A DNA stretch of 64,000 nucleotides, from assembly GCA_016714795.1 (NCBI GenBank), contig JADKCA010000005.1, positions 1-64,000 on the forward strand. Reading direction: 5' to 3'. The notes under the pieces were generated by a model. The model saw only the letters and a list, made by a program, of their open reading frames with translations, was not told where the DNA came from and made no database searches. Shown here in pieces: positions 8,686 to 16,519 of the stretch. This DNA comes from Sphingomonadales bacterium. Its GTDB lineage: Bacteria > Pseudomonadota > Alphaproteobacteria > Sphingomonadales > Sphingomonadaceae. The position numbers were made by a program, and so were the translations under genes. Position 1 is the stretch's first letter, and each line of letters starts with the position of its first letter.

Positions 8686-9513
8686 TCTGTAACGCGCGCG
8701 GACGGCAGACGAACCAATAGCTGTAGGGGCTGTCGACATCCGAATCGAACATGCGGACAAGCCGGTCGTCATGAGCGTCGAGCAAATGGCTTTCGTGCAT
8801 GAACGCCACGCCCAGACCCTGAGCGGCGGCCTCCAGCATCAGCTGGCCCGAATCGAAATGGTCGATGGCAGCGGGCTCGATGCCGTCCAGCCCGACGGCG
8901 CGGCTCCAGTCCACAAACAGATCGGGCATGTCGCGGTGGATGAATACGGTCATTTCGCGCATCTGCCCCGGATCGGTGATGGCATGTTGCCCCTGAACGA
9001 GCCGCCGCGCACCGATGGGGAAAATCTTGTTCCGGTCCAGGCGGTCGGCATGAAGGGCGGGATCGATGACGCTGGCCAGCACGATGGCGGCATCCAGGCC
9101 TTCGCCAAGCCGGGTGATGGCGTGGGGGCCGTATCCACATCAATGTGCAGCGACGGGTGCAAGTCACGCAGCGACGGCAACGCCGGGATCAGCCGTTGCG
9201 AGGCAAAGAGCGGCAACACGCCCAGCCGCAACCGCATCACCGGATTGGCGCTGGTGAGCGCCTCGATCGCGTCGGTCAGCGAATCGAGCAGGGGGGCTGT
9301 CAGATGGATCAGCTTCTCGCCATCTTCGTTGAGGACGATCGCCTGATGCCGCCGCTCGAACAAAGGACGCCCGATGAACCGCTCCAGCGCCTGCACCCGG
9401 CGTGACAGAGCGGGGGACGATAGATTCAGTTCTTCGGCAGCCGCCTTGATGGACCCCAAGCGAGCCACCTGAACAAACGCTTCAACGGCGGCCAGCGAGG
9501 GCAGGCGACGCAT
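8600..9513 (-). pseudogene. LysR-type regulator with a frameshift in a C-run
   Basis: Starting at ATG 9513 (AAGGAG 8 nt upstream) the protein reads as a LysR regulator: RRLPSLAAVEAFVQVARLGSIKAAAEELNLSSPALSRRVQALE is the winged helix-turn-helix. After HIDVDTAP the frame turns to nonsense. The true continuation, HAITRLGEGLDAAIVLASVIDPAL and on to the effector-domain end at 8600, lies in another frame. The break coincides with a run of five Gs at 9124-9128 (five Cs on the coding strand); one extra C would restore a full-length regulator of about 304 residues. It may be a real mutation, a phase-variable tract or an assembly error. The effector domain has the GlyA/GcvA-like pattern FMHESHLLDAHDDRLVRMF. 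Confidence 0.8.
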
Positions 9514-9555
9514 GGGACAAGCTCCTTGAGCAATCTGAACAGCCGCTTGCCACAT

Positions 9556-9574
9556 GATTGCAAAAAATGCAATC
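9556..9574. promoter_or_regulatory. LysR-type operator candidate
   Basis: GATTGCA-AAAAA-TGCAATC is a perfect 7-bp inverted repeat whose core TTGCA-N7-TGCAA fits the T-N11-A pattern of LysR boxes. It lies 42 nt upstream of the LysR start, between that gene and the putative plus-strand RNA. Confidence 0.5.
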
Positions 9575-9584
9575 GTGATTTTTT

Positions 9585-9602
9585 GTTTCGCACTTGCGAA
9601 AC
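9585..9602. promoter_or_regulatory. Second palindrome upstream of the LysR gene
   Basis: GTTTCGC-ACTT-GCGAAAC, a perfect 7-bp inverted repeat, is 10 nt from the first palindrome. It may be a second regulator site or, if transcribed to the right, the first hairpin of a small RNA. Confidence 0.4.
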
Positions 9603-9693
9603 ATTGTGCCGCAGCGCAAAAAGAAACTGCCTTTCAGGCATCCTCTCCTATCAAACTTATACAGGCCGGTCGGCAACGACCGGCCTCTTTTTT
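9586..9693 (+). ncRNA. Candidate small RNA with anti-Shine-Dalgarno linker
   Basis: No gene lies on the plus strand here, yet a strong plus-strand intrinsic terminator (9663-9693) closes the segment. Upstream of it are two hairpins, TTTCGC-ACTT-GCGAAA (9586-9601) and TGCCT-TTC-AGGCA (9628-9640), and a 22-nt linker (9641-9662) beginning TCCTCTCCTATC, which could pair with purine-rich ribosome-binding sites. This hairpin, pyrimidine-rich single strand, terminator layout is typical of trans-acting alphaproteobacterial sRNAs. The 5' end is not defined by sequence. It lies divergent from the LysR gene, with the LysR-like operator at 9556-9574 between them. Confidence 0.4.
9663..9693 (+). terminator. 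Rho-independent terminator (plus strand)
   Basis: AGGCCGGTCG (9663-9672) pairs perfectly with CGACCGGCCT (9677-9686) around a GCAA tetraloop and is followed by CTTTTTTT. On the minus strand the hairpin is not followed by Ts, so it works rightward only. Confidence 0.8.
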
Positions 9694-9716
9694 GTGCGCT
9701 GGGCAGCGTGTGGTGC

Positions 9717-9747
9717 ACAAAAAAGGCCGGGGGAACCCCGGCCTTTT
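9717..9747 (-). terminator. Rho-independent terminator of the P450 gene
   Basis: AAAAGGCCGGGG (9721-9732) and CCCCGGCCTTTT (9736-9747) form a 12-bp stem with a 3-nt loop; leftward transcripts then meet a T run (6 As at 9719-9724 on the plus strand). It sits 20 nt past the P450 stop codon. Confidence 0.8.
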
Positions 9748-9766
9748 CCGCAGCGGATCACTGAAC

Positions 9767-11038
9767 TCAATAGCGTTCGAGCTCGACCATCATCTTCTTG
9801 TAGCCATGCACGAAACAGCCCGGCACGCGAACCGGCTCTTCCTTCACATGAACGCGCAGGCGGCGCTTCTGCATTTCGGCGATCAGCGTGGTCAGCTGCA
9901 ATTCGGCGACCCGGGCACCGGCGCAGCGGTGGATGCCATAGCCGAAGGACAGATGTCGGCGCGCATTTTCGCGATCGACGATGATCTGGTCTGCATTGGG
10001 GAATACGCTCTCGTCCCGATTGCCGGACACATACCAGAGCGCGAGCTTGTCGCGCTTCTTGATTTGCTTGCCGAACAATTCGGTATCCTGCGTGGCGGTG
10101 CGGCGCATATGCGCCAGCGGGGTCTGCCAGCGCAGGATTTCATGCATGGCGTTCACCGCCAGCTCATGGCTGTGGTCATTCTCCAAACGCGTGCGCTGAT
10201 CCGGGAATTGCTGCAAGCCATAGGCATAGGCCGACATGGAATTGCGGGTGGTATCATTGCCGCCCACGATCAGCAGGATGAGATTGCCCATGAACTCGCC
10301 TTCGCTCATGTGGCTCATCGCGTCAGATTTGAGCATGATCGAAATCAGGTCATGTTCGCCGGGGTTCTTGGCCTTGCGCTCCCACAATTCCTTGAACGCC
10401 GCGCCCATTTCAAACGCGGTCTTGAGGCGGAAATCGCGCTTTTCGCGGTCGCCAAACATTTCGACATCGCCCAGCACGTCTGACCAGCGGGTCAGGTTGC
10501 GGCGCTCTTCCCACGGAAAATCGAACACGGTGGCCAGCATCTGGGTGGTCAGTTCCATCGAAACCTTGTCCACCCAGTCGAACGCCTGACCGATGGGCAG
10601 GCTGTCCAGAACGTCACCTGTGCGCTGAACAGTTTCATCACGCATCCGCAGCACGTCAGTCGGGCCGAAAGCGGGGGCGACGGTCTTGCGCTGGGCGGTG
10701 TGTTGCGGCGCATCCATGGCGATGAACATGGGCATGGCCATGACGCCTTCTTCCAGATGCTCGATGCCGTCTCCGGCGACCGTAATGCCGCCCAATTCCC
10801 AGCTGGAGGAGAAAATCTCCGGATTGCCTTCGATATGCTGGATCGGCTGATAGGTGGAGACCGACCAATAAGCCCCGAATTTGGATTCGGGCGTATAATG
10901 GATCGGGTCTTCGGCGCGCAGCTGCCGGAACGGCTCCTGCCAGCGATCTTCCTCCCAGATGACCGAGCGCGAGACATCCAGCGGATCAACCGGGCGCACT
11001 TCGGATTCGGGGGCAGACGGTTCAAGTACGGTGGCCAT
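9767..11038 (-). CDS. Cytochrome P450, CYP153-like
   Basis: 423 residues, the normal length for a soluble bacterial P450. The oxygen-activating I-helix motif is LLIVGGNDTTRNSM, the K-helix ExxR is HEILRW, and the haem-binding loop is FGYGIHRCAG with Cys372 as the axial ligand. GGNDTTRNS, MPMFIAMDAPQH and HLSFGYGIHRCAG are characteristic of the CYP153 group, known for terminal hydroxylation of medium-chain alkanes and fatty acids with a ferredoxin and reductase. Neither partner is in the window. GGAGAGG precedes the start. A TTGACA-type element and a palindrome (11083-11098) lie just upstream, so it likely has its own regulated promoter despite following the ABC-exporter genes on the same strand. 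Confidence 0.85.
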   Translation of the reverse strand: MATVLEPSAPESEVRPVDPLDVSRSVIWEEDRWQEPFRQLRAEDPIHYTPESKFGAYWSVSTYQPIQHIEGNPEIFSSSWELGGITVAGDGIEHLEEGVMAMPMFIAMDAPQHTAQRKTVAPAFGPTDVLRMRDETVQRTGDVLDSLPIGQAFDWVDKVSMELTTQMLATVFDFPWEERRNLTRWSDVLGDVEMFGDREKRDFRLKTAFEMGAAFKELWERKAKNPGEHDLISIMLKSDAMSHMSEGEFMGNLILLIVGGNDTTRNSMSAYAYGLQQFPDQRTRLENDHSHELAVNAMHEILRWQTPLAHMRRTATQDTELFGKQIKKRDKLALWYVSGNRDESVFPNADQIIVDRENARRHLSFGYGIHRCAGARVAELQLTTLIAEMQKRRLRVHVKEEPVRVPGCFVHGYKKMMVELERY

Positions 11039-11082
11039 GCGGAATCATCCTCTCCAAATTTTCGCGTTGCAGTTTGCTACTA

Positions 11083-11098
11083 TTGACACAAATGTCAA
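11083..11098 (-). promoter_or_regulatory. P450 promoter element with palindromic operator candidate
   Basis: TTGACA-CAAA-TGTCAA is a perfect 6-bp inverted repeat; read leftward it supplies a consensus TTGACA -35 box about 45 nt before the P450 start. It overlaps the stop codon of the upstream permease gene. A repressor bound here would block the -35 box. Confidence 0.45.
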
Positions 11099-12300
11099 CG
11101 AGCTTTGCGCCCGATCATCGCAAACAGGCCACCGCCTGACCGGAGAACGCCGTGGCGGAACAATCGCGCCGCAACCCAGATGATGATCGCCACCCAGATG
11201 GCCTGCCAGCCCAGCGCTAGCAGATGCGGCGTCAGCGACGGATCATGCGCGCCGCGCGCCGCCATGGCATAGGGTGAACTGAGCGGGAAAATCTCTGCAA
11301 AGCGCCCCAGCGCCGTCTGCGGCTGCCCGGCGGCCACCGTCGCCAGGCCGAACATCGCCATTTGCAGGATGGTGACAGGGAAGGACAGCATCTGGATGTC
11401 ACGCACCGTCGCGGCCAACCCGCCAATGCCCAGGAACACCGCGCCCAGCAGCATATAGGCCATGGTGAAATAGAGCGCACCAAGGATCAGGAAAGTCGGC
11501 AGGCCGATGGCGGGCTCCAGCGCCGCCAATTCGGCTCCGCTGCCCGGCACGAGCAGCATGATGCCGCCCAGAAGCCCGCTCCAGAACGCCACGAACAGCA
11601 GGGCGACACCGAACATCCCCACCAGCTTGCCCAGGAATACCGCTTCCAGCGGCACAGCTGCTGCCAGAATTTCGATGACCTTGTTGGATTTCTCTTCGGC
11701 CAGCATCCCCACCGCCTGCCCGGCGAGCAGCAGCGTGAGCATGAACACCGTCACCACCGCAACATAGCCGGTCTGACGCTGCATCCCCACGCCCGCGCGC
11801 TGCGCCTTGAGAGGCTGGTAGGCCGGGCGGGACAGCGTGTCGGGCGGGCCGCGTCGTCGCGAGAGCAGCACCTGATCCGCCACGCCCTGCAACCATTGCG
11901 CGGCCTTCACAGCGCTTTGCTCATGCTGGATGACGGGCTCTTCCAGCGGGCCGAACATAACTGCCAGATAATCCGTGCCCGGCGTTTCGAGCAGCGATTT
12001 GGCCTCCGCCATCGGGTCTGGCCCGGCGGCCACGATCATCAGCCGGGGGGCATCGCCATAATCGCGCATCCGCTGATCGGCTGTACGCAGGGCATCGGCA
12101 TCGCGCTCGGTTGCAATGATGGCGATGCGGGAAAGGTTGCTCGCCCCTTCCGCCACCTGCGACGCGCCAGAGCCGCCCAGCCAGCCGAACAGTAGCATGA
12201 AGACGGGCGCGAGCAGAAACAGCAGGAAAGTGGGGGTTTTAACCACAGCCAGAAAGTCGCGCCGGGCGATCACGGCACCCTGCCGGAAAATGCGGGTCAT
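11095..12300 (-). CDS. ABC-2 type exporter permease (NatB-like)
   Basis: 401 residues. One N-terminal membrane helix (TPTFLLFLLAPVFMLLFGWL), then a periplasmic domain of about 130 residues, then five or six membrane segments from about residue 175 (VAVVTVFMLTLLLAGQAVGML) to the end. MLAEEKSNKVIEILAAAVPLEAVFLGKLVG is the typical ABC-2/NatB block after the second helix. It forms an exporter with the ATPase encoded directly upstream (start overlaps by ATGA, 12297-12300). NatAB-type systems export sodium or small toxic compounds; the substrate here is not readable. Confidence 0.85.
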   Translation of the reverse strand: MTRIFRQGAVIARRDFLAVVKTPTFLLFLLAPVFMLLFGWLGGSGASQVAEGASNLSRIAIIATERDADALRTADQRMRDYGDAPRLMIVAAGPDPMAEAKSLLETPGTDYLAVMFGPLEEPVIQHEQSAVKAAQWLQGVADQVLLSRRRGPPDTLSRPAYQPLKAQRAGVGMQRQTGYVAVVTVFMLTLLLAGQAVGMLAEEKSNKVIEILAAAVPLEAVFLGKLVGMFGVALLFVAFWSGLLGGIMLLVPGSGAELAALEPAIGLPTFLILGALYFTMAYMLLGAVFLGIGGLAATVRDIQMLSFPVTILQMAMFGLATVAAGQPQTALGRFAEIFPLSSPYAMAARGAHDPSLTPHLLALGWQAIWVAIIIWVAARLFRHGVLRSGGGLFAMIGRKAR

Positions 12301-13217
12301 GCGGTGCCTCCCTGTGCGCGAGCTTCCCCGACGATGCGGACAAAGGCTTCATGCAGCCCGGGGCGTTCAATCGTCAGCCCGGCAATGCCATGGCCTGCAC
12401 CGATCAGCCGGGTGACAAGCCCCTCCGGCCCTGCGTTCGGCACGGTGAAGAGCCATCCGTCTCCATCGCGCACCGCATCGGCGGGCAAGAGCGCACCGGC
12501 TTCTTCCGCGCGGGCGCACGGCACATAATGTGCGCGCAATGGCAGTGTGCCGCGCGCTTCGGCAACGGTGCCTTCAAAGCGCCGCTCCCCGCCAGCGATG
12601 ATCGCCAACCGGTCGCACAACCGCTCGGCATGGCTCATGACGTGTGTGGAAAAGAGGATGGTGGCCCCGCGATCACGCTCGCTGCGCACCAGCGCTTCCA
12701 GATGCTGCTGGTTGATCGGGTCCAGCCCGGAAAAGGGCTCATCCAGAACGATCAGCTCGGGCTGATGGACAAGCGAGCCAAGCAGTTGCACCAGTTGCGC
12801 CATCCCTTTGGACATCTGCTTGATCTTGCGCGTGACCGCATGGCCCAGCCCGGCGGCTTCCATCATCACGGCACCGCGTGTCTGCCCAGTTTTCCAGTCG
12901 AGCCCGCGCAACGCGCCCATGAAGGCAATCGCATCTCGCGCGGTCATATTGGGATAGAGCCCGCGCTCTTCGGGCAGATAGCCCACCCGGTCGCTGGCAT
13001 CGCGTGGTTTGCTGTGCCCCAGCAGGCTGCGCGTGCCGCTGTCCGGATCGATGATGCCAAGCAGCATCCGCAGCGTCGTCGTCTTGCCCGCGCCATTGGG
13101 GCCGAGCACGCCATAGATCATGCCCTGCGGCACGGCGAGGCTGACGCCGTTGACGGCGCGCGCCTTGCCGAAGGTCTTCACCAGATTGTCCGCTTGGACG
13201 GGAAATTCGCTGGGCAC
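12297..13217 (-). CDS. ABC exporter ATP-binding protein (NatA-like)
   Basis: 306 residues. Walker A GPNGAGKTTT, Q-loop region GYLPEERGLYPNM, signature MSKGMAQLVQL in place of the usual LSGGQ, Walker B LIVLDEPFSGLDP and switch histidine STHVMSH. The C-terminal 90 residues are an accessory domain. The signature loop MSKGMAQ is typical of the NatA/YhaQ branch. The frame opens at an ATG at 13244, but AAAGGA lies 8 nt before the GTG at 13217, the better start. Divergent from queG, with little space (42 nt) for two promoters. Confidence 0.85.
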   Translation of the reverse strand: MPSEFPVQADNLVKTFGKARAVNGVSLAVPQGMIYGVLGPNGAGKTTTLRMLLGIIDPDSGTRSLLGHSKPRDASDRVGYLPEERGLYPNMTARDAIAFMGALRGLDWKTGQTRGAVMMEAAGLGHAVTRKIKQMSKGMAQLVQLLGSLVHQPELIVLDEPFSGLDPINQQHLEALVRSERDRGATILFSTHVMSHAERLCDRLAIIAGGERRFEGTVAEARGTLPLRAHYVPCARAEEAGALLPADAVRDGDGWLFTVPNAGPEGLVTRLIGAGHGIAGLTIERPGLHEAFVRIVGEARAQGGTA

Positions 13218-13258
13218 GCCGATTGTCCTTTTGCCGGGCTGCATGGTAGCGGGGGCAT

Positions 13259-14302
13259 ATGCCCGATAACAACAACAGTCTTGCTAAAGCGCTAAAGGCC
13301 GAGGCCGCCCGGCTGGGTTTTGCAACGTGCGGAATCGCGGGGGCGGGGCATGATTTCGGCACGCAACTCTCCGGCTGGCTGGACGATGGCTGCCATGGCG
13401 AGATGGGCTGGATGGAAGCACGGGCCCACCAGCGGCGCGGCCCCCAAGCGCTCTGGCCGGAGGCGCGCAGCGTCATCATGCTGGGAATGAGCTATGCCCC
13501 CGCGCATGATCCCCGCGCCCTGGCCGAGGCGCGCAGCCGAGGGCGCATCTCGGTCTATGCGCAAGGGGCGGATTATCATGACGTCGTCAAAAAGGCGCTG
13601 AAAGCGCTCGCGCGCTGGCTGGTGGAGCGGACGGGCTGCGCGTTGAAGGTGTTCGTCGATACAGCACCCGTGATGGAAAAGCCGTTGGGGCAGCAGGCGG
13701 GAATTGGCTGGCAGGGCAAGCACAGCAATCTGGTGAGCCGCACCCATGGCAGCTGGCTGTTCCTCGGCGCGATCATGACCACGCTTGATCTGCCTGCCGA
13801 TGCGCCCGAGCCAGATCATTGCGGCCGGTGTACCGCCTGCCAGACCGCCTGCCCGACGGACGCTTTCCCCGCGCCCTACAAAGTGGATGCACGGCGCTGC
13901 ATTTCCTACCTCACCATTGAACATGCAGGGCCGATTCCGGAGGAATTCCGCGCCGCTATGGGTAACCGCATCTATGGCTGTGACGAGTGTCTGACGGCCT
14001 GCCCGTGGAACAAGTTCGCGCAAGCCGCGCAGGCCAATCGCGCCTTTCTGCCGCGCGCGGAACTTGCTGCCCCGTCGCTCGCCGATCTGCTCGTGCTGGA
14101 TGATGCCAGTTTCCGTCGTATCTTCTCAGGGTCTCCCATCAAGCGCGTCGGGCGCAACCGGATGGTGCGCAATGCCGCGATTGCAGCGGGAAATAGCGGG
14201 GATGCGCAGCTGATCCCGGTGCTGGAGCGTCTGGCGGCGGATGGGGATGAAGCCGTGGCGGATGCCGCCCGCTGGGCACTGCAACAGCTTACCCCCGGCT
14301 GA
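13259..14302 (+). CDS. queG: Epoxyqueuosine reductase QueG
   Basis: 347 residues. QueG carries out the last step of queuosine synthesis, reducing epoxyqueuosine at position 34 of tRNA with a cobalamin cofactor and two 4Fe-4S clusters. Both cluster motifs are visible: CGRCTACQTACP (about residues 190-201) and CDECLTACPW (about 241-250). GWQGKHSNLVSR is the conserved cobalamin-side block with the catalytic aspartate upstream in FVDTAPVMEK. A C-terminal HEAT-like tail (RNAAIAAGNSGDAQLIPVLERLA) matches full-length family members. Its 3' end overlaps the convergent secreted-protein gene by 14 nt. Confidence 0.95.
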   Translation: MPDNNNSLAKALKAEAARLGFATCGIAGAGHDFGTQLSGWLDDGCHGEMGWMEARAHQRRGPQALWPEARSVIMLGMSYAPAHDPRALAEARSRGRISVYAQGADYHDVVKKALKALARWLVERTGCALKVFVDTAPVMEKPLGQQAGIGWQGKHSNLVSRTHGSWLFLGAIMTTLDLPADAPEPDHCGRCTACQTACPTDAFPAPYKVDARRCISYLTIEHAGPIPEEFRAAMGNRIYGCDECLTACPWNKFAQAAQANRAFLPRAELAAPSLADLLVLDDASFRRIFSGSPIKRVGRNRMVRNAAIAAGNSGDAQLIPVLERLAADGDEAVADAARWALQQLTPG

Positions 14303-14672
14303 GTGACACGATGCAGCTGTTGCGCTCGGCATCGCGCCCGTCGGGCACGCGCGCGGTGACATAGGTGACTACCGGTTCCTTGCCCGGCGCGGACGGATAG
14401 AGGAAGGCGTCCAGAATGCAGTCCCGATTGGAGAATTGCAGCTTGCGGCCCGTCTCCTCGCGCACATCGAGCACCGGGCGACCGAGATAGGCCATGACGG
14501 TGCGGGCATCCTTGCCCATGATCCGCTCCACGCCAGAGGCCGAATGAGTGGATACCGGTGGGCCGGGGACAAATCCGGCGTCTGCGTCCTTCTTTTTCTT
14601 GCGCGCCTCCGCCATGCCTGCCGGAGCCAGCAGCAGCGACGCCGCGACCAGTCCAAGCCATGCCTGTTTCAT
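14289..14672 (-). CDS. Conserved secreted protein of unknown function
   Basis: 127 residues. A signal peptide (MKQAWLGLVAASLLLAPAGMAEA) is followed by a lysine run (RKKKKD), a short linker and a domain with GVERIMGKDARTVMAYLGRP, LDVREETGRKLQFSNRDCILDAFLYP and RNSCIVSLSRG, reminiscent of the small beta-rich SmpA/BamE-like folds, with two cysteines that could pair. I do not know its function. It starts inside the last codons of the upstream membrane-protein gene (ATGA, 14669-14672), so the two are probably co-expressed. Confidence 0.7.
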   Translation of the reverse strand: MKQAWLGLVAASLLLAPAGMAEARKKKKDADAGFVPGPPVSTHSASGVERIMGKDARTVMAYLGRPVLDVREETGRKLQFSNRDCILDAFLYPSAPGKEPVVTYVTARVPDGRDAERNSCIVSLSRG

Positions 14673-15367
14673 GCGTTTACGCCTTTCATACTGCGCCGGT
14701 GGAACAAATGCGTGGCCGCGCCTGCGCCGACAATGGGGGCAATCAGATTGACAAAGGGAATGAGGAACAGCCCCGTCACAGCCAGCCCCAAAAGCGCATA
14801 ATCCAGCCGGTTGTTGCGCAGCCATTGGCGGCGCGCAGGGCCATCGAGATGACGCACCGCCACCATTTCCGCCAGATCGCGGCCCAGCAGCACGGCGTTG
14901 ACACCCACGAACAGGATCAGCGGGCCGATGGCGGTGAAGATCAGGAACAGATAGGCGGGCAGTGCGAGCAGATTGATCAGCACCACCCGGGCGAGCGAGG
15001 CCAGCCCCAGTCGCGCAGAGACAGACAAAGGCGCACGCACCGCGCGTTCGCTGGCTTGCGGGTAATGCTGCTCTTCAATCGCGGCCACCACGTCATCGCC
15101 GAACAGGCCGGTAACGGGCATGGCAATGGCGCGGAAGGCCAGCATCACGAGCGCGAAGGACAGCAACCAGATGATCACATCCACCAGCACCGCGCCATCG
15201 CCAAACTGTGCGGCCCAACCCTGCGTTAGCGCAAGCACGCCCTTTGCCAGCCCTACCCACAGCGCGAGGCACAGCAGCACCGTGATCAGCATCGACTTGG
15301 CAAAGACCCCCATGATGCGGCGATCCCCCAATTGGGCAAAGCTCAGCGAAAGGGCGGTCAGCAACAT
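14669..15367 (-). CDS. EI24/CysZ-domain membrane protein
   Basis: 232 residues with at least four hydrophobic segments: VFAKSMLITVLLCLALWVGL, VDVIIWLLSFALVMLAF, VVLINLLALPAYLFLIFTAIGPLILFVGVNAVLLG and YALLGLAVTGLFLIPFVNLIAPIVGAGAATHLF. The layout and the LRNNRLDYALLGLAVT...PFVNLIAPIVGAGAATHLF ending match EI24-domain proteins; CysZ of E. coli, a sulfate uptake protein, is one member. No sulfur-assimilation gene is adjacent, so sulfate transport is not supported. AGGA lies 8 nt before the ATG. Confidence 0.75.
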   Translation of the reverse strand: MLLTALSLSFAQLGDRRIMGVFAKSMLITVLLCLALWVGLAKGVLALTQGWAAQFGDGAVLVDVIIWLLSFALVMLAFRAIAMPVTGLFGDDVVAAIEEQHYPQASERAVRAPLSVSARLGLASLARVVLINLLALPAYLFLIFTAIGPLILFVGVNAVLLGRDLAEMVAVRHLDGPARRQWLRNNRLDYALLGLAVTGLFLIPFVNLIAPIVGAGAATHLFHRRSMKGVNA

Positions 15368-15472
15368 GCGCCGGTTCCTGCGCTTGCCAAGGCCATGATG
15401 TCAATCGCGCTGCCCTTGCGCGCGGAGCCGCCCGCCGCTACCGGGGCGCGACTTTGACGCAAAGGATTTCCC

Positions 15473-16468
15473 GTGACCCAGCCCACGCTCGACATCATCG
15501 CCATTGGTAACGCCATTGTTGATATTCTTGCCCCCGCAGAAGACACGCTGATCGCTGAACTGGCGCTGACCAAGGGCGGGATGCAACTGGTTGATGCAGA
15601 CGGTGCAGCGGCACTTTATGGAAAGATGGGCTCTGCCGTGGAAGCCAGCGGCGGCTCTGCGGCGAACACGATTGCGGGAATGGCCGCCTTGGGCTGCCGG
15701 TGCGGCTTTATCGGTCAGGTGGCGGATGACCAGTTCGGCAAGGTGTTCGCGCATGACATCCGCGCCATCGGTGTCGATTTCGCCACGCCCGCGCGCGAAG
15801 GCGAGCCGCCCACCGCGCAATGCCTGATCTTCGTTACGCCCGATGGCCAGCGCACGATGAACACCTTTCTGGGGGCATCGCAATTCCTGCCGGCCGCAGC
15901 GCTGGACGTAGCCAAGATCGAATCGGCGGCGGTCCTGTATCTCGAAGGCTATCTCTGGGATCCGGAACAGCCGCGCGCCGCGATGCGCACCGCGATCGAC
16001 TTGGCGAAAAAGGCAGGCCGCAAGGTGGCCTTTACTCTGTCCGACAATTTCGTGATCGCCCGCCACGGTGACGATTTCCGCGCGCTGATCGCCGATGGTT
16101 CGATCGACATCTTGTTCGCCAATGAACATGAAATTGCCGCCATTGCCGACGTCGAGGATTTTGAAGGTGCGGTTGCCAAGATCGCCCCGCAGGTTCCGGT
16201 GCTGGTCGTGACCCGCAGTGAAAAGGGCGCAATTGCGATTGCAGATGGCGAACGTCATGAAGTTGCTGCCGAACCCATCAAGGCCGTAGTGGACACCACA
16301 GGCGCGGGTGATCTCTTCGCGGCGGGCTTCCTTGCGGGGCAGGCGCAGGGCCGTTCCATGACCGACAGCCTGCGGATGGGCGCGATTTGCGCAGCGGAAA
16401 TCATCTCCCATTATGGCCCGCGGCCGGAGCATGATCTCAAGGCGCTGGTGGCGGCCAAGCTGGGGTAA
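15473..16468 (+). CDS. Adenosine kinase (PfkB family)
   Basis: 331 residues. A PfkB-family sugar kinase of the adenosine kinase type: IIAIGNAIVDILA at the start, GGSAANTIAGMAALGC (substrate and GG hinge region), and the catalytic, anion-hole motif VDTTGAGDLFAAGFLAG near residue 280, where the Asp acts as base. It would phosphorylate adenosine or a related nucleoside with ATP. Family members in alphaproteobacteria are annotated as adenosine kinase, but ribokinase-like specificity cannot be excluded. Starts with GTG; AAAGGA lies 6 nt upstream. A long GC-rich hairpin follows. Confidence 0.88.
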   Translation: MTQPTLDIIAIGNAIVDILAPAEDTLIAELALTKGGMQLVDADGAAALYGKMGSAVEASGGSAANTIAGMAALGCRCGFIGQVADDQFGKVFAHDIRAIGVDFATPAREGEPPTAQCLIFVTPDGQRTMNTFLGASQFLPAAALDVAKIESAAVLYLEGYLWDPEQPRAAMRTAIDLAKKAGRKVAFTLSDNFVIARHGDDFRALIADGSIDILFANEHEIAAIADVEDFEGAVAKIAPQVPVLVVTRSEKGAIAIADGERHEVAAEPIKAVVDTTGAGDLFAAGFLAGQAQGRSMTDSLRMGAICAAEIISHYGPRPEHDLKALVAAKLG

Positions 16469-16482
16469 GCGTTTCTGATCTG

Positions 16483-16512
16483 ACGTCGCCCCCGCGCAGG
16501 CGGGGGCGACGT
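16483..16512. terminator. GC-rich hairpin between convergent genes, likely bidirectional terminator
   Basis: ACGTCGCCCCCGC (16483-16495) pairs perfectly with GCGGGGGCGACGT (16500-16512) around GCAG. There is no U tract, so termination strength is uncertain. It lies between the stop codons of the adenosine kinase and zntB genes. Confidence 0.55.
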
Positions 16513-16519
16513 GTTGGCT

